NCBI RefSeq assembly: GCF_026151205.1
Contig: NC_087073.1
Location: forward strand, 15,085,837 to 15,149,836
Direction of reading: 5' to 3'
Source: Bolinopsis microptera
Taxonomy: Eukaryota; Ctenophora; Tentaculata; Lobata; Bolinopsidae
DNA length: 64,000 nt
The position numbers and the translations under genes were made by a program. Positions 57,926 to 64,000 of this stretch are shown piece after piece. Below the pieces are notes generated by a model. It saw only the letters and a program-made list of their open reading frames with translations. It searched no databases and was not told the origin of the DNA. Each line of letters opens with the position of its first letter. Positions within the stretch are counted from its first letter, which is position 1.

Positions 57926-59633
57926 TAAGGTGGCTTTCAGTAGTTTTATCAGTGCAAGTATTCTGTAATACTGTTAGAAATTACTAGAGTAGTGTGAACA
58001 ACAATATAAACTATCAAATAAACCATTTGGAAACCATTTTAGGGTTTTTTTGATCGAATGTATCGTAATTAATATTTCTGCCCCCATTTACTAAGATGTA
58101 ATTTAAGGTGGTTTTCAGTGGTTTTATCAGTGCAAGTATTCTGTAATACTGTTAGTAGTTACTGGAGTAGTGTGAACAACAATATAAACTATCAAATAAA
58201 CCATTTGGAAACCATTTTAGGGTTTTTTTGATCGAATGTATCGTAATTAATATTTCTGCCCCCATTTACTAAGATGTAATGTAAGGTGGTTTTCAGTAGT
58301 TTTATCAGTGCAAGTATTCTGTAATACTGTTAGTAGTTACTGGAGTAGTGTGAACAACAATATAAACTATCGAATAAACCATTTGGAAACCATTTTAGGG
58401 TTTTTTTGATCGAATGTATCGTAATTAATATTTCTGCCCCATTTACTAAGATGTAATATAAGGTGGTTTTCAGTAGTTTTATCAGTGCAAGTATTCTGTA
58501 ATACTGTTAGTAGTTACTGGAGTAGTGTGAACAACAATATAAACTATCAAATAAACCATTCGGAAACCATTTTAGGGTTTTTTTGATCGAATGTATCGTA
58601 AATAATATTTCTGCCAATTTACTAAGATGTAATATAAGGTGGTTTTCAGTAGTTTTATCAGTGCAAGTATTCTGTAATATTACTGTTAGTAGTTACTGAA
58701 CTAGTGTGAACAACAATATAAACTATAAAATGAACCATTTGGAAACCATTTTAGAGTTTTTTTGATCGAATGTATCGTAATTAATATTTCTGCCCCCATT
58801 TACTAAGATGTAATGTAAGGTGGTTTTCAGTAGTTTTATCAGTGCAAGTATTCTGTAATACTGTTAGAAATTACTAGAGTAGTGTGAACAACATTATAAA
58901 CTATCAAATAAACCATTCAGAAACCATTTTAGGGGTTTTTTGATCGAATGTATCGTAATTAATATTTCCGCCCCCATTTACTAAGATGTAATGTAAGGTG
59001 GTTTTCAGTGGTTTTATCAGTGCAAGTTTTCTGTAATACTGTTAGTAGTTACTGGAGTAGTGTGAACAACAGTATAAACTATCAAATAAACCATTTGGAA
59101 ACCATTTTAGAGTTTTTTTGATCGAATGTATCGTAGTTAATATTTCTGCCCCCATTTACTAAGATGTAATGTAAGGTGGTTTTCAGTAGTTGTATCAGTG
59201 CAAGTATTCTGTAATACTGTTAGTAGTTACTGGAGTAGTGTGAACAACAATATAAATTATCAAATAAACCATTTGGAAACCATTTTAGAGTTTTTTTGAT
59301 CGAATGTATCGTAATTAATATTTCTGCCCCCATTTACTAAGATGTAATGTAAGGTGGTTTTCAGTAGTTTTATCAGTGCAAGTATTCTGTAATACTGTTA
59401 GAAATTACTAGAGTAGTGTGAACAACAATATAAACTATCAAATAAACCATTCAGAAACCATTTTAGGGGTTTTTTGATCGAATGTATCGTAATTAATATT
59501 TCTGCCCCCATTTACTAAGATGTAATGTAAGGTGGTTTTCAGTGGTTTTATCAGTGCAAGTATTCTGTAATACTGTTAGTAGTTACTGGAGTAGTGTGAA
59601 CAACAATATAAACTATCAAATAAACCATTTGGG
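57909..59633. repeat. About 178-bp tandem array, roughly 10 copies
   Basis: Units contain CTAAGATGTAATGTAAGGTG, TCAGTGCAAGTATTCTGTAA and TTTTTTTGATCGAATGTATC, with starts near 57909, 58085, 58263, 58440, 58616, 58797, 58975, 59153, 59331 and 59510. Two unit subtypes (TTAGTAGTTACTGGAGTAG and TTAGAAATTACTAGAGTAG) alternate in a larger pattern. Partial copies precede the retrotransposon at 57133-57240. Confidence 0.92.
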
Positions 59634-59689
59634 GGCAACGATACAACTCAGTGAAAACATCCTCTTGTGTCTAATAATACAAAGATACA

Positions 59690-60130
59690 AGACGTGAGGC
59701 GCGGCGACATTATAAATTTTAGAACTGCCCGCGCATTTTGCTACTTTGCCGCGGCTCCACTAGTTTTTAACGTCTACCTGCGCGCAACCTACAACCTACC
59801 AGGACGCGCGCCGAGTTGGACTCGTCGACGGTCCCAATATGTGGAACAGATGTTTTACGAGTATCACCCGTTAATCAATCCTTCGCATCTCGCCGATCTG
59901 CATAACACATAAGGTGTTGCTAGAAGATGCGCGGCGCGGCCCAGTAGTGCATATCGCGCTATAAAGTAACATCCGTCAAAACACAAAACACGTGAGAGAA
60001 GCGAGTTGCTCTAACCAGAGCCCTTTCGCTTGCAGTAGCGCGCGACCGCCGAAGGCGGCAAAGATTCTACTTGTGAATGGTGAAGCAAGCGCGTCACGCA
60101 GTATGCGTATACACATGGCTATATTGTATA
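59690..60130. repeat. GC-rich dispersed repeat, second copy
   Basis: Shares CAGGACGCGCGCCGAGTTGG, GCATCTCGCCGAT and GCGCGGCGCGGC with 48960-49503. The segment around 59785-59880 is the inverted counterpart of 13935-14030. Confidence 0.6.
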
Positions 60131-61525
60131 TGAAAGAAGCGAGCAATACTTAAGGTAATGCAGGAGATAAATGTCAAATAAAAAGCTACCGTTCAAGCGG
60201 GGTTGAGATTATATTATTATTAAGCTTTTTGTACTTTGCTATTTCGGTATCATCCGTGCGTCAACGACTCAACATGAGCTGCCACGGTGTTTAAAATGTC
60301 ATGAGCATGCAGTACAGTAGAGTTTTTCGCGCGTTTCTGTGGACGTACGTGCGCGTGCGATGAGAGAACTACAACTCATTTTGCTCGCACAAATGCATTT
60401 CGCGCGTTCCATAAAGTTTAAACTCTAGTAGATTTTGCCCGCCACAAGCACTTCGAACTCATACTGGAGGTGGGCTGGCAGTGGGTCATCGTCAATCGTT
60501 CAGAAAATTGGTCAGTCTAAATGGATTAGCACTTAATTCTAAGAAGGAAAACTCATCATTTGTAATTACACGATGCTTAGCAATCCTCAAAATGTATCAT
60601 ATTTTAAAAACAGCAAGTAAAATAAATGGCTTTGGAAATTGTACTATTGACACATCAATTTCGCTGTGGCACACAGGCCCAGAATAAACTGAATACTGAT
60701 TGACAGACAGCAAAACTTATAAAATCCTTCTATAGTGCGAAATTTCGCAGTCGTACCCTGGGTAACTCATGAAAATGTGGGATCACTGATTAGTGAGTGT
60801 CCAAGGATATATAGAATAATAACCCTGGAATTCCAAGATATTTATGATATAACTATTATTCTATCTAGGAAGTTCCAAAACTGAGTAGGTAAAATCGTTA
60901 ATTTAAATTCTCTTGATAGTGTGTTGTGTGTGAAGTGAACGAAAATAGCATTATAAATTATTGTTAAGTGACTACTGACTTAGCCTCCTTGAAAATAATA
61001 CAAAATGTGGTTTACATATCAAAAATACTTTTTTGCTTCAAAAATTTACTGTACTACTACGACTGCCCGAACAACCTTAAAATTCCTGCCGCTATTCTAA
61101 TTTAATACTGGAAAAAAAAACTTCGTTAGAACGAATATCCCAATTCTTGAAGAACATTCGAAAAATTTAACCATAGTAATATTATATCAATACACAACGT
61201 GATAAATTTCATAGTCTTTCCACATTCACAGAATTTTCATAAAGCAAGTTATCAAAACAAATCAATCATGTTCTAGAATTATATAATAAAGATCTAAAAC
61301 TTTCAAAAAATCACGATTTCTATTATAGTAATTTGTTATAAATTAATAGTAGCCTCGAAGAATTTGTTCTGTATTAATCATGATAATTGAGCGGTTGAGT
61401 AAAGCAAATTCTGTGTGAAAGGGTCTCTCGAAAACCAAAGTCCAAACACGTTGCTAGAACAAGAATGAAACTGAAAAGGATAAAAAGCTGAGCTAGCTAC
61501 TGAAAAAAACAGGAGCTTTTACACC
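60131..61525. other. Intergenic, no gene recognised
   Basis: AT-rich. Short frames only; it probably includes the 3' region of the minus-strand gene at 61526. Confidence 0.5.
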
Positions 61526-62327
61526 TCAACCCTTAACATTGTCCACATCGCCGGTTTGCCCGCCGAAACATGCGGTGATACACGATTGAGGGGGAGGTTT
61601 GGGTGGATGAACTTTAACAGCGCCGTTGTCAGGGCGCTCGCGCTTTTTGTCCCTGGTGCTGAAGCGCCGTTTGATGGAATGTTTGAGGTTGTAAGTGAGG
61701 TTGTGGTGAGGGGGAGAGGGGGGAGGCTCCGTCAGTGCAGTGGGGCTCTCTTTTAGAGAACATATAGAGGCCCCCACCGAGGAGTACTTCTTGTCTAGTG
61801 TGTTTTGTGAGCGCTGCTTCTCTATGTTGGACGCACTGAAGAGAACATTATTATATAAGCATTATTATTATCAGGGTTGCGAACTATTCTATTTTAAGAA
61901 ATCGGTACAAGTGCTGAATGACGCCTATTTGAAGTAGATAAGAATTAAATAACTAATTTGTCCCAATTTCTCACAATGCGACAAGCCCAAATTAATGATG
62001 CAGATGATCTAATTAATAGGGGTCATTCATAAAAGTAAGTATATACTCGAGTATATATATACCCGCAACATTACATTGGCTTCCTTTTATGAATGACCCC
62101 TATTATGTAATTAAAAACTACCCAATCGCCGCCCAGGCCAAGGTTACCTGGCAAATCTACGATGAACGTTGAAGCACTTCTTCAAGACTTTCAGAGATTT
62201 GGAGCTTTGATTGCTCTTGGTGCTTTTTAATGTACTAGTGGTGCTACGACTGCCCGGTGGGGCAGGTGATACAGCGCTCTCCTCGCTGGCGAGGCGCTTC
62301 CGTACCGCCTCGTTAGTCCCTGTTACA
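61526..62327 (-). CDS. Unidentified protein, last two exons (partial)
   Basis: The exon 62148-62327 (acceptor CTTTCAG, donor GTAACC) enters and leaves in phase 2 and encodes 60 residues beginning VTGTNEAVRKRLASEE. It joins in phase to 61526-61835 (acceptor TTCTCTTCAG), which encodes 103 residues (starts ASNIEKQRSQNTLDKKYSS, ends TGDVDNVKG) and a stop at 61526-61528. The product is rich in Ser, Lys, Arg and Pro, with basic runs (KRRFSTRDKKRERP) and no recognised domain, which looks like a cytoplasmic tail. If translation ran through the upstream acceptor, a hydrophobic stretch (ILLIFAICSLSILISVSF) would precede the tail; the pyrimidine-rich sequence there argues that it is intron instead. Confidence 0.55.
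62014..62105. mobile_element. 92-bp MITE in the final intron of the 61526-62327 gene
   Basis: Perfect 22-bp inverted ends (62014-62035 and 62084-62105; core AGGGGTCATTCATAAAAG) around an AT-rich centre. Confidence 0.75.
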
Positions 62328-62733
62328 CTGAAAGATACAGAGATAAGGATTGAAAGACTACAGATAGCGAATATTAACAAAATTTTAACTGATATCACAA
62401 ATTTAGATCATACGTAATGATCAAAATAAGATACAATAAAATAGTTGAAAAACACTAAAATGCACTTTATATTTTGATATCTAACTGTGAACTATTTCTC
62501 TCAACACGTTAGCCTAAAAATTTTACATCCAGGCTAAATACATTAACGCTAAAAATAAATACTGGAAGGGCTCTTCTTAATGCAGTTAACGTAAATCCGC
62601 ATCATCGCATTAATGAAAATACAGCAAGCTTTCCTCTTCTACTCGTTTTAGCACTAGAGTTGTGAGGCTGCAAATAAATCTCTGCTGGACAAACATTTTT
62701 CATCGTCGTCATCTTCACTAAATTTAGAACTAT

Positions 62734-62946
62734 TTATATTCTAACATTGTTCCCAACTAAAACTTGTATAAACGCTGCAGAACCATTATCAGTGAGAATG
62801 GAATGCAATCCGTGGAGAATGCTAGGTATTGGGTGAACTGTCCAACCTTCAGCCGTATTCACTTTAAACGCAATACTCAAGCTCAGTTGGGCGAGTTGTA
62901 AGACGGCAATTATTCCTGTTATCACTGATGCATCATGATTTACCAT
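62734..62946 (-). CDS. Candidate upstream coding exon, membrane-segment-like
   Basis: An open stretch after an acceptor-like CTTTCAG encodes a hydrophobic segment (SVITGIIAVLQLAQLSLSIA) followed by polar sequence. It could be an earlier exon of the 61526-62327 gene, making that product a membrane protein with a basic tail. No strong phase-2 donor is visible (only GC-GTTTAT), so the link is weak. Confidence 0.25.
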   Translation of the reverse strand: MVNHDASVITGIIAVLQLAQLSLSIAFKVNTAEGWTVHPIPSILHGLHSILTDNGSAAFIQVLVGNNVRI

Positions 62947-64000
62947 GATACTGAAAGTTTACAAGAATTTACTTATTTAAGTAATAATTAAAACTTAAAA
63001 GCCTTGAACAAGACACATTAAAGAAGTATTCAGTGCGACTGTTTGTGAGAGATAATGCTGCAGAGTTGTTGATTCGTGTCTTAGAACCTAATTATATATT
63101 AACGACTACAGTAAGATAATACAAGGGTATCATGATCTTGATAAGTATTCTCATAAACATGTAATCACACCATCTTCCTGGTGAGTAGGCAATGACTAGA
63201 CACGGTCTTTGTAATGAAAAACATTATACAATTATTATGATATTTGGGCTTAAGTGTTAGATGGCCCGATATGTTGGCATAATGTACAGAATTAAATCAT
63301 ACATTCCCTTAGAAGTGATAATACAAATCTACCACAGTTTTATCCAGTTACACTTCAACTATTGTTGCTTGGTCTGAGGCTTCGCATCTAGGACCAAAAT
63401 TAAGTGCTTATTCCGTCAACAAAAGAAAGGAATGAGAGCCGAAATGCCAGAAATGTAAATTATTTCTATAAAGATGGAAAGCTTCCTGCCGGCACTGCAT
63501 CTTTCTTCAACAGCCATTCGATTTTAACAATATTTGGTGTATAAAGTTCATCACATATTTTGTTCTTAAACACATTTTCTTAATTGTAATAGAAATATGC
63601 AAGGTATCTAGTAAAGATCGAGGGAGTTAAAGCTGGTTGAAATGCAGGATAGCGTTTAAATGTTATTAAACATGCCAGATTAAGTAAATTACTGATTAGA
63701 TAGGGTTACTTACACGGTTGACGTGGCCGCCTAATGCTATCATTTACGAAAGCTGTTTACAGTGGTGTGTAGGCATAACGTCAGTACTCAGTGCAGAGTA
63801 CTCAATATCATTTAGAGCTAAGCATTTGGTAAGGAGTGGCCGGAGTTAAGGTTATACAATATACAACATATCTCGTGCGCACAGGGAATGCAGAATTGGA
63901 GAGAAATAAAAGATTTAAACTATTATATAATATTGTTAGTACGTGATAAAAAGCTTGGAAAGCAGGATCCAGCTCAATTTACACGTCTGAGTTTCTCTCG
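62947..64000. other. No gene recognised to window end
   Basis: AT-rich sequence without supported exons. Further exons of the 61526 gene may lie here or beyond. Confidence 0.45.

Larger units (their letters stand above)
56890..59682. mobile_element. Inverted-repeat-bounded composite containing a 178-bp array
   Basis: The left boundary (about 56893-56960: GATGTTTTCGCTGAATTTGT, ATCGT, TGCCCCCAT) is the inverted counterpart of 59626-59682 (GGGGGCAACGATACAACTCA, GTGAAAACATCCTC). Between lie partial array copies, a retrotransposon fragment and the main array. This looks like a large non-autonomous DNA element with internal tandem repeats. No clear target duplication was seen. Confidence 0.6.

Overview
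The window is animal (metazoan) nuclear DNA. It is AT-rich, with intron-containing genes (GT..AG splice sites), several kinds of DNA transposon and non-LTR retrotransposon relics, and satellite arrays. The genes recognised (TMEM17, FAM13, NME6, a membrane RING-CH ligase, and a secreted protein with ephrin-receptor-like cysteine repeats and a sushi-like module) indicate a metazoan. CCCTAA-type tracts suggest TTAGGG telomeres. I suspect an invertebrate, perhaps a non-bilaterian such as a cnidarian, but the species cannot be fixed from sequence alone.

Bases 1-14,600 are a tandemly duplicated locus for a secreted multi-domain protein. Three units can be seen: the 3' flank of one unit (1-950); a second unit (about 1,680-6,880) whose gene body is deleted; and a third unit (about 6,960-14,600) that holds an apparently intact seven-exon gene (8315-12563, 436 aa, all introns phase 1). 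Comparing the units gives empty sites for several insertions, so some can be dated relative to the duplication.

Bases 16,075-32,446 hold most of a minus-strand TMEM17 gene, a transition-zone (ciliary) membrane protein. One of its introns is about 11.9 kb and contains a separate plus-strand gene for a membrane RING-CH E3 ligase (29211-29930), a hAT-like element, a retrotransposon fragment and several MITEs. Bases 36,067-45,105 hold a complete six-exon minus-strand FAM13-like RhoGAP gene, followed by a three-exon NME6 gene (46,051-47,066, minus). At 55,161-56,111 is a SWIM zinc-finger gene or transposase relic. At 61,526-62,327 are the last two exons of an unidentified minus-strand gene.

The rest of 49,000-60,000 is repetitive: an 11-copy 91-bp satellite headed by a near-perfect 74-bp palindrome, a 64-bp satellite split by a retrotransposon fragment, and a roughly 178-bp array lying inside inverted repeats that also enclose a second retrotransposon fragment. 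Two elements with 9-bp direct repeats (1718-2115 and 19524-20072) carry telomere-like tracts inside them. No CRISPR array, tRNA, rRNA or prokaryotic feature was seen. All exon structures are read from splice signals, phase and family resemblance, without transcript data.
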